Positions 6,689 through 15,193 of a DNA stretch of 23,827 nucleotides are shown here, piece by piece. The DNA lies in contig JAZRZH010000041.1 of the NCBI GenBank assembly GCA_045601245.1, forward strand, positions 1-23,827, read 5' to 3'. Below the pieces are notes generated by a model, which had not been told where the DNA came from, ran no database searches, and saw only the letters and a list, made by a program, of their open reading frames with translations. The position numbers and the translations under genes were made by a program. Source of the stretch: Cacconaster sp045601245 (GTDB taxonomy: Bacteria > Bacteroidota > Bacteroidia > Bacteroidales > UBA932). Within the stretch, counting starts at the first letter, position 1; each line of letters opens with the position of its first letter.

Positions 6689-8451
6689 AGAAGATATCGG
6701 CAGTACTGACAATTATTATCTGCACCGCTCTCTCATCTTATGCGGATACGGTCTCCCAAAACCGCGCAGCGTCAGTGGCAAAGGCCTTTTTCAGCGCTTT
6801 CTCCACCAGGGGTTCAAATGCTCTTGTAACCCTCGTCTGGGACGGCTCGGACGCCCTCACCAAGGCATCCGACGCTCCGGCCTTCTATGTCTACAACAAC
6901 GCCGGAGGCGGTTTCGTGATTATCAGTGGCGAAGATGCCGCACGTCCTGTGCTCGGCTATTCTGAAACGGGATCGTTCAAGGTTGCGAACCTTCCGGCAA
7001 ATGCGAAGTGGTGGTTTGACTCGTACAGACGCCAGATACAGTACCTGCGCGAGAACGATATCGGCCAGACTCCAGAAGTCAGGGCGCTCTGGGACAATGT
7101 CGTTTCCGAAATGCAATATGCCGCAGGCGAGGTCAGACTGGATACTGCGACGTGGAGTCAGGATGCACCGTTCAACAATATGCTTCCTACCGTAGACGGC
7201 GCTCAGGCCGTCACGGGCTGCGTGTGCACGGCCACCTGCGAGATAATGCACTATCACAAGTGGCCGCCAAAGGGCAAGGGCATTCTGCCTGATTATACAT
7301 ATAAGACCGATAAGTCCGGCAGGAACTTCACCCAGCCGGGCCACGAACTGACAGCCACATACGACTGGTCTAACATGCTCAGGTCATACAGTCGCACCTA
7401 CACTTCCATACAGGCGAAACAGGTGTCACAACTTATGTTTGATGTCAGTGTGATGCTCCAGTCCAATTATAACGGACAGGATTACGGTACGGGCGCCTAT
7501 GACAGCGATGTCATCCCGATGCTTGTCAAATACATGGATTACGACCCATCCGCCGTATTCCTTTACAGGGAGGACTACGGAGATACCAGATGGGCCTCTA
7601 TGATGAGGACCGAACTTGATGCCGGCCGTCCCATGATGTACAGCGGCGAAGGGGATTACGGCGGACACGCGTTCGTGGTCGACGGATATAGAGCCAGCAA
7701 CTATTTTTATATCAACTGGGGATGGAACGGGATGGACAACGGTTGGTATGCGCTCTCGTCATTTATGATTGATTCCGATTATGATTTCCGATATGGCCAG
7801 ACCTGCACCTTCGGAATCAAAAAGAATGATGGCGGCAAGGCCAGGGACATCGTCAATTTCATAGAGGATTCAGGCAAGGCCGGAATCTCCGTCATCAGCG
7901 GAGGTATAAGTACATCTTCCTTTATTATGAGTACGGGTTATATCCTGAACGGCGGCATCAATTCCCTCACGGTCGAATTCGCCTTCGCTCTCATGGACAG
8001 GGACGGCACAATCAAGGAAATCATCTCCACCCCGAACCGGACAACTATCAATCCTGGTTATTGTCTGAGCCAGAGCTTCTCCTGCAGGTTGTCATCAACT
8101 GCGAATTCCGGACTTCAGATCGGGGACGCGATAGTGGTCTGTTTCAGGAAGGATGGCGGAGACTGGACAAAGGTCACAGGTGCTTCCACATTCAACGGAG
8201 TCGAAGCCTATGCTATCTATGACGTGCCTTTCATCGACGTCAATGCCGCCGCTTCATACACAGCGGGTGAGATGATACCGCTGAAACTCATCAATTACCA
8301 GAAGAAGCCGAAGTCTGTGAAGTGGTATGTTGACGGCACTTTGTACAAGGACACGGATGTGATATTGTCAGCCGGTACGCACACGATAAAGTGCGTCGCA
8401 GCCTTCTCCGACCGCACCGAAACGCTCGTCCAACAGATTGAGGTCAGATAG
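6685..8451 (+). CDS. Secreted C10 family cysteine protease (streptopain-type)
   Basis: 588 residues. Signal peptide about 1-20 (ends SSYA) with no lipobox. Residues 25-105 match the inhibitory prodomain of this family (AFYVYNNAGGGFVIISGED, RPVLGYSETG). The catalytic domain has the nucleophile in VTGCVCTATCEIM (Cys179 by alignment to the family GCxATA motif), His328 in YGGHAFVVDGY, and NWGWNG at 344-349. C10 enzymes include streptopain and interpain A and are secreted as zymogens that self-process. After about residue 380 comes a 200-residue beta-rich tail ending with an Ig-like segment (VKWYVDGT...GTHTIKCVA). I see no type IX sorting domain. Extra cysteines at 181 and 185 next to the nucleophile are unusual. 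It is last in its operon, and its start codon lies in a repeat end. Confidence 0.93.
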   Translation: MKKISAVLTIIICTALSSYADTVSQNRAASVAKAFFSAFSTRGSNALVTLVWDGSDALTKASDAPAFYVYNNAGGGFVIISGEDAARPVLGYSETGSFKVANLPANAKWWFDSYRRQIQYLRENDIGQTPEVRALWDNVVSEMQYAAGEVRLDTATWSQDAPFNNMLPTVDGAQAVTGCVCTATCEIMHYHKWPPKGKGILPDYTYKTDKSGRNFTQPGHELTATYDWSNMLRSYSRTYTSIQAKQVSQLMFDVSVMLQSNYNGQDYGTGAYDSDVIPMLVKYMDYDPSAVFLYREDYGDTRWASMMRTELDAGRPMMYSGEGDYGGHAFVVDGYRASNYFYINWGWNGMDNGWYALSSFMIDSDYDFRYGQTCTFGIKKNDGGKARDIVNFIEDSGKAGISVISGGISTSSFIMSTGYILNGGINSLTVEFAFALMDRDGTIKEIISTPNRTTINPGYCLSQSFSCRLSSTANSGLQIGDAIVVCFRKDGGDWTKVTGASTFNGVEAYAIYDVPFIDVNAAASYTAGEMIPLKLINYQKKPKSVKWYVDGTLYKDTDVILSAGTHTIKCVAAFSDRTETLVQQIEVR

Positions 8452-8455
8452 AGGC

Positions 8456-9685
8456 TTACTGGAAAATATAAACTTTGTCGCTTCGGCGAAGTTTTTCGGC
8501 AAGGGGGATGGAGCATACGTCCCCCTTGACCGTTTCCTGTACAGGGCCGTCGTCAAGACGGATTTCCTTCACGTCACACTCCACCACGCCTGTGGTTGGA
8601 CCGCATATCAGCAGGTGGTCCCCTACCTTGAAGGAGCCTGTCTCCATAGTGATTTCAGCCACGCCGAGCCTCTCGAACCAATTGGTGATTTTGCCGACAT
8701 AGGTCTTGGTTCTGGTAGCCTTGTTGCCGTAGACATCGCTCCATTCGCCAAGTCTTGCGCCCTGGTAGTAGCCGTCCCAGAAGCCGCGGTTGAATACCGT
8801 CGAGAGGCGCTCCTTGAGCGAAGCGGCGAGTTCAGGAGTGTATTGTCCGGCCTGCACCGCATCGGCGGCGTCGCGGTATGCGCGAGTCACGGTCTTGACA
8901 TATTCGCTGCTGCGGGCACGGCCTTCGATCTTGAATACGGTCACGCCGGCGTCGATGATCTTGTCCATGAATTCCACGGTGCAGAGATCCTTCGGCGACA
9001 TTATGTATTTGTTGTCGATCTCGAGTTTCATACCCGTCTCGAGGTCTGTGACCTCATATCCGCGGCGGCAGAGCTGGAAGCAGCTGCCACGGTTGGCGGA
9101 AGCATTGTATTCGTGGAGCGAGAGATAACATTTGCCTGAAATGGCCATGCAGAGCGCCCCGTGGCAGAACATCTCAATCTGGAGGCGGCGGCCCGAAGGG
9201 CCCTTGATGTCCTCTTCGTCTATGATGCGGCTGATCTCCTTGACCTGGGTCAGTTTGAGCTCGCGCGCCAGTACGATGACGTCGGCGAACTGTGCGTAGA
9301 AACGCAGGCTTTCAACGTTGGAGATACTCAGCTGGGTGGAGATGTGCACCTCTATGCCTATCTCGCGGCAGAAGGCTATCGCTGCCATATCGGATGCTAT
9401 GACAGCGGTGATGCCGGCCGCCTTCGCGGCGCGCAGGGTCTCGCGCATCGGCTCGAGGTCCTCGTTGTATAACACTATGTTGAGGGTCAGGTAGGACTTG
9501 ATCCCGGCATCCCGGCAGATGCGGCACACTTCGGCAAGGTCCTCCGCTGCGAAATTGTTGGCGGAATGGGAACGCATGTTGAGATTGCCCACTCCGAAAT
9601 ATACAGAGTCCGCACCGCCCTGGATGGCGGCTTGCAGGCATTCGAAATTGCCTGCCGGAGCCATTATCTCCAGTTTATTTTTCAC
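8456..9685 (-). CDS. Peptidase U32 family protein (likely RNA hydroxylation, TrhP/RlhA-like)
   Basis: 409 residues from GTG 9685. The start gives V-K-N-K-L-E-I-MAPAGN, the usual U32 N-terminus; ATG 9664 would cut that strand, and a TTG at 9706 is less likely. The U32 signature is present (EMFCHGALCMAISGKCYLS, then SANRGSCFQLCRRGY), giving four cysteines at about 179, 186, 202 and 206 suited to an Fe-S cluster. Characterised relatives TrhP and RlhA do prephenate-dependent hydroxylation of tRNA wobble uridine or 23S rRNA rather than proteolysis; which RNA this protein acts on cannot be told. The gene overlaps the end of the polyprenyl synthase by 11 bp and ends 4 bp from the convergent C10 protease. 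Confidence 0.88.
   Translation of the reverse strand: MKNKLEIMAPAGNFECLQAAIQGGADSVYFGVGNLNMRSHSANNFAAEDLAEVCRICRDAGIKSYLTLNIVLYNEDLEPMRETLRAAKAAGITAVIASDMAAIAFCREIGIEVHISTQLSISNVESLRFYAQFADVIVLARELKLTQVKEISRIIDEEDIKGPSGRRLQIEMFCHGALCMAISGKCYLSLHEYNASANRGSCFQLCRRGYEVTDLETGMKLEIDNKYIMSPKDLCTVEFMDKIIDAGVTVFKIEGRARSSEYVKTVTRAYRDAADAVQAGQYTPELAASLKERLSTVFNRGFWDGYYQGARLGEWSDVYGNKATRTKTYVGKITNWFERLGVAEITMETGSFKVGDHLLICGPTTGVVECDVKEIRLDDGPVQETVKGDVCSIPLAEKLRRSDKVYIFQ
8470..8496 (+). terminator. Possible terminator after the C10 protease
   Basis: AAACTT, a TGT bulge, CGC-TTCG-GCG, then AAGTTT with a T-run at 8492-8496 form a bulged stem with a stable UUCG loop, 18 bp past the protease stop. It lies inside the convergent U32 gene's 3' end, so the match may be coincidental. 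Confidence 0.35.
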
Positions 9686-10655
9686 GATGTATAAGCTGTT
9701 CTGCAAAGGATTTCATTGTTTCTACCTGGCCGTCATCGAATCCCGCCTCTTCAAGAGCGTCTATGGCCTTGCTATGGCAGGCGAGGATGGCCTTTTCCGC
9801 ATCGTCGCGGACGCCGAGGTCGACGTACATCTGACGTACAGCCTCGATTTTGCGCTCCTTTTCATCCTCGCCGAGGGCGAGAAGGGCGTTGAGTTCCTCC
9901 TTGCGGTCCGAGGCCTTGGCGCGGTGCAGGCATTCGACGAGCAGCCAGCTCTTCTTATTGTTGGCGATGTCCCCGCCTATAGGCTTGCCGAATATCTTTC
10001 TGTTCCCGAATGTATCCAGATAGTCGTCGGTGATCTGGAATGCGAGTCCGGTCTGGTATCCGAATTCGTAGAGCCCGCTGACCTGTTTTTCTGGAGCGCC
10101 GGCCAGGACTGCTCCCATTGCAGCCGAACAGCCGAGCAGTACGCCGGTCTTGAGGCCGATCATATCCATATATTCGTCCATTGTGATGAACGGCATATCC
10201 TCGAAGTCCATATCCTTCTGCTGTCCTTCGCAGACTCCTATCGCTGTGTCAGTGAAGAGTTTGAGCGCCGGCTGAAGCTTATCTTTCGGGCAGAGCGCCA
10301 GATACCTGTAGGCCAGAAGCGCCATTGTGTCACCGGAAAGAACAGCATTGTTGGTACCCCACTTCGCATAGACGGTGGGCTGGTTGCGTCTGGTGTCTGA
10401 ATTGTCCATAATATCATCGTGGACCAGAGTGAACTGGTGGAATATCTCAAGGGCGAGCGCCGGGTAGACGATGGTATCGGTGATATTATCGCTGAAAAGG
10501 TTGAACGCGGTCAGGCACAATCTCGGGCGAAGGTGCTTCCCGCCGATACCGAACATATATCCGATCGGTTCGTAAAGGCTCTGCGGCTCATTCTTGAAGT
10601 CAAGAGTCATAAAACTCTTTTCCAATATATTCGAGATGATATTCTGTGAAAACAT
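9675..10655 (-). CDS. Polyprenyl diphosphate synthase (IspA-type, farnesyl/geranylgeranyl class)
   Basis: 326 residues, all-helical isoprenoid synthase. It condenses isopentenyl diphosphate with allylic diphosphates in the cytoplasm. Both aspartate-rich motifs are intact: DDIMD at 80-84, followed by the diphosphate-binding Arg pair 89-90, and DDYLD at 210-214. GGKHLRPRL near residue 40 is the conserved upstream motif. Phe75, five residues before the first motif, suggests a short to medium chain product, but the exact length cannot be stated. The start ATG at 10655 follows a TATCTTTG box by 21 bp. It is first in a two-gene unit with the U32 gene. Confidence 0.92.
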   Translation of the reverse strand: MFSQNIISNILEKSFMTLDFKNEPQSLYEPIGYMFGIGGKHLRPRLCLTAFNLFSDNITDTIVYPALALEIFHQFTLVHDDIMDNSDTRRNQPTVYAKWGTNNAVLSGDTMALLAYRYLALCPKDKLQPALKLFTDTAIGVCEGQQKDMDFEDMPFITMDEYMDMIGLKTGVLLGCSAAMGAVLAGAPEKQVSGLYEFGYQTGLAFQITDDYLDTFGNRKIFGKPIGGDIANNKKSWLLVECLHRAKASDRKEELNALLALGEDEKERKIEAVRQMYVDLGVRDDAEKAILACHSKAIDALEEAGFDDGQVETMKSFAEQLIHREK

Positions 10656-10676
10656 TTAGAGTGGGATTTGACGCTG

Positions 10677-10684
10677 CAAAGATA
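10677..10684 (-). promoter_or_regulatory. Putative -7 box for the polyprenyl synthase operon
   Basis: The minus strand reads TATCTTTG, exact TAnnTTTG, 21 bp before the ATG. No TTTG lies at the ideal -33 spacing. The divergent small-ORF operon starts at 10788. Between them I see no clear plus-strand promoter; TTTG at 10713-10716 followed after 19 bp by TATTTTAT is a weak candidate. Confidence 0.5.
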
Positions 10685-10787
10685 CACGAAATAGCTTAAG
10701 AATCGTGTATTTTTTGACAGGCAATTAGGATGGAATATTTTATTTTTTTAACTTTAACGCCAAGTTTATTAACCATTTGACAGCCTT

Positions 10788-10940
10788 ATGAAATCGTATT
10801 ACTTAAATCCATTTGCAGAAATAACGGAAATCAAATCTGAAAACGTTCTCTGCGCAAGTGGCGGAACTGAGGATTTTGACAAGAAACCAGGGTCATATGA
10901 TTTCCTCGAGCCATTTGAAAACATGTTAAAACCATTTTAG
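10788..10940 (+). CDS. Small ORF (50 aa), copy 2 of the lipoprotein-linked small-peptide family
   Basis: ATG to TAG, 50 residues: begins MKSYYLNPFAEITEIKSEN, continues VLCASGG, and ends ENMLKPF. It stops 2 bp before the lipoprotein ATG at 10943. It aligns without gaps over its first 25 residues with the repaired frame of copy 3 (PFAE, then KSEN, then CASG), and both end in LKPF. It is the first ORF of the second surface operon. It has no signal peptide or membrane segment. The conserved Cys at position 22 is replaced by Ala in copies 1 and 4. Function unknown. Confidence 0.75.
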   Translation: MKSYYLNPFAEITEIKSENVLCASGGTEDFDKKPGSYDFLEPFENMLKPF

Positions 10941-10942
10941 CC

Positions 10943-13093
10943 ATGAGAATCGCACGCTTTTTTCCACTGTTCCCGGCCTTGGCTTTGACTGTGGTTTCCT
11001 GCAATGTGGAGGAGCCGTCATTCTCTGCCCTTCAGAAGGGATTCACCGCTTCCATCGAAGCGCAGTCCGGCCTTTCCAGGACTTCCCTCTCGGGAACTTC
11101 CGTCCTGTGGTCCGAAGGCGACACTATTCTGGTGTACAAGGCTTCGTCCCTCGCCGATGCCGTCAAGGTCGGTATCAATCCCGCTGATGCCGGCAAGCCT
11201 TCAGGAAGATTCTACGATCCTGCCTGCGAAGAGTATTACAACTCGCAGTGCTATGCTCTCTACCCGGCAACGATGGCCGGCGAGCCTTCCGGCTCATCGC
11301 TGACTGTCGAGCTTCCGGCCGAACAGCAGTACAGCGAACTGTCCTTTGACACCAATGCCAATCCTGCCGTAGCGTTCGGCAAGGGTGACGGCAAACTTGC
11401 ATTCAGGAATCTCTGCGGTCTTGTATCAGTTGCAGTAAAAACCAATGATGCCATATCAGAGGTGAAGATCACATCTTCTGCAGAGGAGGCGCTCTGGGGC
11501 AGGGGGACCGTAGATATGACTGATGTCTCCAAGCCTGTCCTTGTGATGGACAAGAACATCACAGAGGCGCAGAAGAGCCTTGTGCTCAAGGTCCATCAGG
11601 ACGGTCAGGACGGTCAGATACTGACTGTCGGAGGCGCGTCATCCGCTGATAGCGGCAGTTTGGCAGGCGATGATGTGAAAGTGCAGGAATTCTACTTCGT
11701 GGTCCCTGTAGGGACTCTCGGACAGGGTTTCACTGTCACCGCTATCACCGTGACCGGAAAGTATATGCAGAAATATGCCATCGCAAAGAATGCGAACGCT
11801 GTAGAGCGCTCCATCTGTACTGTGATGCCTGATTTCGAATTCGTGGATGAATCGGAGGTCGTCATCCGCACCGACGTGCCGAACAAGGCATTCTATAAGG
11901 ATGTATTCTCCGATGCCGGAGCATCCCTTTCCAAATACAAGACAATGCCAGTAGTGGATTATCTCGGCCTTTCATACGAATATTTTTATACGGATAGTTA
12001 TTCGGACAGCCAGATCGCTGCCGATATCGATACCCAGGCCGGAGTCTTCATCAAAAATGAGAATGATGAGAACGGCGTCCTTCTGTGGCCTGACGGCGAA
12101 CCACGTTTCCGCGTGCTTTACGAGAACGGCGGTTACTCCGGTACCCACGGCCGCGGTCTCTGGGCACAGGGCCGTGACAATATCCGCAAGTTCTTCTACA
12201 ACGGCGGCAGCTACGTCGGATCCTGTGCAGGTGCGTTCTTCGCATCCCGCGGCATCATCGACAATGACTATACGACTACATCGGCTTATCTCGGTCTCTG
12301 GCCAGGCTATGTCAACAACACCTCAATCTATGACATCTATCCGGATTATATTATTCCTGACGACAGTCCGCTCCTCAAGTACTACGACTTCGGCGGCAAC
12401 AAGCGCGTCGAGGGCGTGATGCACTGGAACGGTCCTTACTTCGAGGAGTACGATATGGTCCCAGGTACGGAGGTGCTCTGCATCAACGACTATCCGGCTT
12501 ACCGCTACCATATGAAGCCATCGGTGATCGCATACAAGCCTTCCATCTGGTCTGGCCGCGTCATCCCTTCGGGCGGACACCCGGAGCAGGTCAAGGACGG
12601 CGAGCGCCGCGACCTGATGGCAGCGTATATCAAATACGCGTTTGACGGCGTGGGCATCGCCAAGGCCAAGGGCGTCCTTCACAACGGCGAAGTCCGCAGG
12701 ATGACCAAGTCAACCTCGGACGACGACCCTGACTATACGAAGATCGGTGACAAGCAGTGCCACCACTTCGTCTTCGCGCTTCCTGAAGGCGCGCGCAACA
12801 TCTGCGTGAGACTCGAGTCCCTCGAAAAGTTCAACCTCAGTCTCCGTATGGCCGAGGGCACCTTCGCATTCAAGGAGGATGCACAGTACAAGGTCGAGAA
12901 TACGGAACTTGTCAAGGAACTCAAGTTCGACAAGCTTCCGAAGGGCACCTGGTACATCGGTGTTCAGTGTGAGGACGCACCTGACTGCAAACTGGATGAC
13001 TACGGCGGCGGCAAGTACAGCGGCTACATCTACAGCGGCAACCTTGCCGTACTCAACGGTGCTCCGTATACGATAAGTGTAACCTGGAACTGA
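10943..13093 (+). CDS. Lipoprotein with fimbrillin-like N-terminus and glutamine-amidotransferase-like (BPL_N) domain
   Basis: 716 residues. The lipobox-like sequence is TVVSC (Cys20). Residues 40-300 resemble Mfa/fimbrillin-like proteins (LSRTSLSGTSVLWSEGD, then LCGLVSVAV). Residues about 330-570 carry an amidotransferase-like fold: GGSYVGSCAGAFFAS is a nucleophile elbow with Cys428, and SGGHPEQV gives His546 and Glu548, the usual H-x-E of the triad. The SCAGA elbow is most like the biotin-protein-ligase N-terminal family. The last 110 residues (HHFVFALPEGARN...TWYIGVQ...APYTISV) look like a pre-peptidase C-terminal (PPC) domain. An apparently intact amidotransferase-like site on an exported lipoprotein is odd, and the substrate is unknown. 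It might be a hydrolase or peptidase-like enzyme rather than a glutaminase. Confidence 0.78.
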   Translation: MRIARFFPLFPALALTVVSCNVEEPSFSALQKGFTASIEAQSGLSRTSLSGTSVLWSEGDTILVYKASSLADAVKVGINPADAGKPSGRFYDPACEEYYNSQCYALYPATMAGEPSGSSLTVELPAEQQYSELSFDTNANPAVAFGKGDGKLAFRNLCGLVSVAVKTNDAISEVKITSSAEEALWGRGTVDMTDVSKPVLVMDKNITEAQKSLVLKVHQDGQDGQILTVGGASSADSGSLAGDDVKVQEFYFVVPVGTLGQGFTVTAITVTGKYMQKYAIAKNANAVERSICTVMPDFEFVDESEVVIRTDVPNKAFYKDVFSDAGASLSKYKTMPVVDYLGLSYEYFYTDSYSDSQIAADIDTQAGVFIKNENDENGVLLWPDGEPRFRVLYENGGYSGTHGRGLWAQGRDNIRKFFYNGGSYVGSCAGAFFASRGIIDNDYTTTSAYLGLWPGYVNNTSIYDIYPDYIIPDDSPLLKYYDFGGNKRVEGVMHWNGPYFEEYDMVPGTEVLCINDYPAYRYHMKPSVIAYKPSIWSGRVIPSGGHPEQVKDGERRDLMAAYIKYAFDGVGIAKAKGVLHNGEVRRMTKSTSDDDPDYTKIGDKQCHHFVFALPEGARNICVRLESLEKFNLSLRMAEGTFAFKEDAQYKVENTELVKELKFDKLPKGTWYIGVQCEDAPDCKLDDYGGGKYSGYIYSGNLAVLNGAPYTISVTWN

Positions 13094-13108
13094 TAAGGAG
13101 GAAATGAT

Positions 13109-15004
13109 ATGAAAAAGATATTACTCGCTCTTTCAGCAATCGCAATATTTGCATTTTCCTCCTGTACCAAGGAGGAGGCGCCACAGCAGGACGACGACAC
13201 CATCATCGCTGTTATTGACGCCGCTACAACGAGAACAGCCATTGCAGCTGCAGGTGACCATTATGATGTGAACTGGGTGGAAAACGACCAGATCACAGTA
13301 TCCAACGGCACTGCAACAGCACTCTACAAAACAACTACCGGCGGTTCAACCATCGGTGAGTTCAAGAAGACCACCTGGGGTTCGTTTTCCGGTGACTCAT
13401 TCACCGGATACTACCCTTCCGAGATAGCCGGCGGATTCCTTCCTTACCATCAGGACTATGCCGCTGAAGGAGTGTTCAAGGTTCCGATGATCTCCGACCC
13501 TTCTTCAGATGCCAAGACTCTGTATTTCAAGCCTGTCACCGGTATTCTAAAGATTAACCTCACCACCGCCGCCAGCAATGTTGTCGTCAAGAGCATCGTC
13601 ATCAAGGCTGACCAGGGTTTGAGCGGCAGCTACTCATTGATTGATGGAGCCGCTATTGTCACTGACACTGCAGGCACCATTCTCGATTGCGGTGAAGGTG
13701 TAGCCATTTCCAATGCCGCCACCCCATTCTACATCGCCGCTCCTGCAAATACATACAGTAATCTTGAGATTATCGTAGTAGCTTCAAACGGTCTGGTTTC
13801 CGAAACTAAATTGCAGGCGGGCACGACTTATTCGGTCCGTAACGGTGAACTGCGCGAGATAAACCTCGCGGTCAACACTTTCGCAAAAGGTACAAGCGGC
13901 GGCGTGGCGACGCTCTGCTATGGCTCTGAGTTCAACGAATATGTGAAGCAGCTTGTGACTCCTAAGAAATTCTCGAATGCAGATGACTCAGTTATCACGA
14001 AAATCTCCTTCCTCACTGATGATTATACAGTCGGTCAGGTCAAGGTAAGTGACGTACATTCCGAATATCCTATCTATGCCACTCTCATCGGCACTGAACT
14101 GAAAGTCACGACTCCGGCTTCAGGCATAAAGACGGGAAAGCACGGCGCATACCTCTTCAGCGGTATGACCAAGCTCAAGAGAATAGAGAATTTGAACATC
14201 ATCGACTTCAGTGACAATGAAGACTTTTCATATATGTTCAACAACTGTCGTATGCTCGAGTCCATTGACCTCAGCAACTTCGTGACCGACAAGTCGATGA
14301 CTTTCGCGTATATGTTCTGCTACTGCCAGATGGTCAAGACGCTTGATTTGTCAAAATTCAAGACCGGAAACGCGCTTTCGCTTGGCTTCATGTTCCAGCA
14401 CTGCGAATCGCTCACCGAACTTGACGTCAAACACTTCGACGTGTCGAACTGCCGCAATTTGGACAACACCTTCGATGACTGCTGGGTCCTCAAGTCGCTC
14501 GACCTCTCGACCTGGAATACCGACAAAGTAAGGGAGACCCGTTCGATGTTCAACCGCTGCAAGTCTATCAAGGAGCTGGACATCAGACATATGACATTCC
14601 CAAGCACCACACTGATGACCTATATGTTCTATCAGATGGAGAAGCTCGAGGTTCTGCATATCGAGGGAATGGACTTTTCACGCTGGACAAATACCGCCAA
14701 TCAGACATACATGTTCAATTATATCCCTAACCTCAAGGAAATCTATTTTGGCGAGAAGGGGTATAATGAAGAGACTTACAGACCGGATTACATCTTCTGC
14801 GCAAACACTCAGGCAAAGGGTACGCGTACTGCTTCGAACTCCAAGGCGCTTACAATCCACTGCTCGCAGAAGGGGGCCGACTGGCTCTCCAAGACCAACC
14901 TCCGCTGGATAAACAGCGGCTACAATGGAAAGAATCCGATCCCTGTCACATTTGTCGATTATCAAACTGGTGCGGAACTTTCCGTAACATGGGGCGCCAA
15001 TTAA
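13109..15004 (+). CDS. BspA-like leucine-rich repeat lipoprotein (DUF285 repeats), paralog 1
   Basis: 631 residues. The signal peptide ends in FSSC (Cys19). The N-terminal domain to about 260 has the TTRTAIAAAGDHYDVNWVEND pattern shared with the neighbouring lipoproteins, and ILDCGEGVAI, which is shared with paralog 2. Residues about 350-560 contain BspA-type repeats of about 24 residues with the MF..C..L..LDLS.F.T consensus, at least seven of them. The C-terminus (LTIHCSQKGADWL, NPIPVTFVDYQTG) matches paralog 2. BspA proteins mediate binding to host matrix proteins and other bacteria in oral relatives; a similar role here is inferred. It lies 15 bp after the amidotransferase-like gene, with an AGGAGG-type ribosome site at 13097-13103. 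Confidence 0.85.
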   Translation: MKKILLALSAIAIFAFSSCTKEEAPQQDDDTIIAVIDAATTRTAIAAAGDHYDVNWVENDQITVSNGTATALYKTTTGGSTIGEFKKTTWGSFSGDSFTGYYPSEIAGGFLPYHQDYAAEGVFKVPMISDPSSDAKTLYFKPVTGILKINLTTAASNVVVKSIVIKADQGLSGSYSLIDGAAIVTDTAGTILDCGEGVAISNAATPFYIAAPANTYSNLEIIVVASNGLVSETKLQAGTTYSVRNGELREINLAVNTFAKGTSGGVATLCYGSEFNEYVKQLVTPKKFSNADDSVITKISFLTDDYTVGQVKVSDVHSEYPIYATLIGTELKVTTPASGIKTGKHGAYLFSGMTKLKRIENLNIIDFSDNEDFSYMFNNCRMLESIDLSNFVTDKSMTFAYMFCYCQMVKTLDLSKFKTGNALSLGFMFQHCESLTELDVKHFDVSNCRNLDNTFDDCWVLKSLDLSTWNTDKVRETRSMFNRCKSIKELDIRHMTFPSTTLMTYMFYQMEKLEVLHIEGMDFSRWTNTANQTYMFNYIPNLKEIYFGEKGYNEETYRPDYIFCANTQAKGTRTASNSKALTIHCSQKGADWLSKTNLRWINSGYNGKNPIPVTFVDYQTGAELSVTWGAN

Positions 15005-15024
15005 ATCAACATTATCCTAATATT

Positions 15025-15178
15025 ATGAAAAACAATTATCAATACTCCGTTCGCAGAGGTTTCAATCATCAAATCTGAGAACATCATCTGTGCAAGCGGT
15101 ACAAACGGGTCCAATGAGGACTTTGGCAAGGGCGCTGGATTCACCCCTGATCTTTTTGAATCCCTTAAACCATTTTAA
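15025..15178 (+). pseudogene. Small ORF, copy 3 of the family, frameshifted after the start
   Basis: ATG at 15025 reads 17 codons to TGA 15076. Removing one A from the five-A run at 15028-15032 restores a reading frame starting MKTIINTPFAEVSIIKSEN, continuing IICASG, and ending ESLKPF at TAA 15176. The repaired peptide (about 50 aa) aligns without gaps to the N-terminal half of copy 2 and has the same LKPF end. It sits 20 bp after BspA paralog 1 and 15 bp before paralog 2. It could be a real frameshift, a slippage-controlled gene or a sequence error. Confidence 0.7.
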
Positions 15179-15193
15179 TCCGGAGGAAAAACG

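Noticed and set aside
6685..8451. Type IX secretion sorting domain on the C10 protease
   Set aside because: The C-terminal 80 residues look Ig-like and lack the conserved features of type IX sorting domains that I know.
10714..10743. Sigma70-like TTGACA promoter before small ORF copy 2
   Set aside because: Bacteroidetes use TTTG/TAnnTTTG. The box at the right distance, TATTTTAT, matches poorly, so I mention it only as weak.
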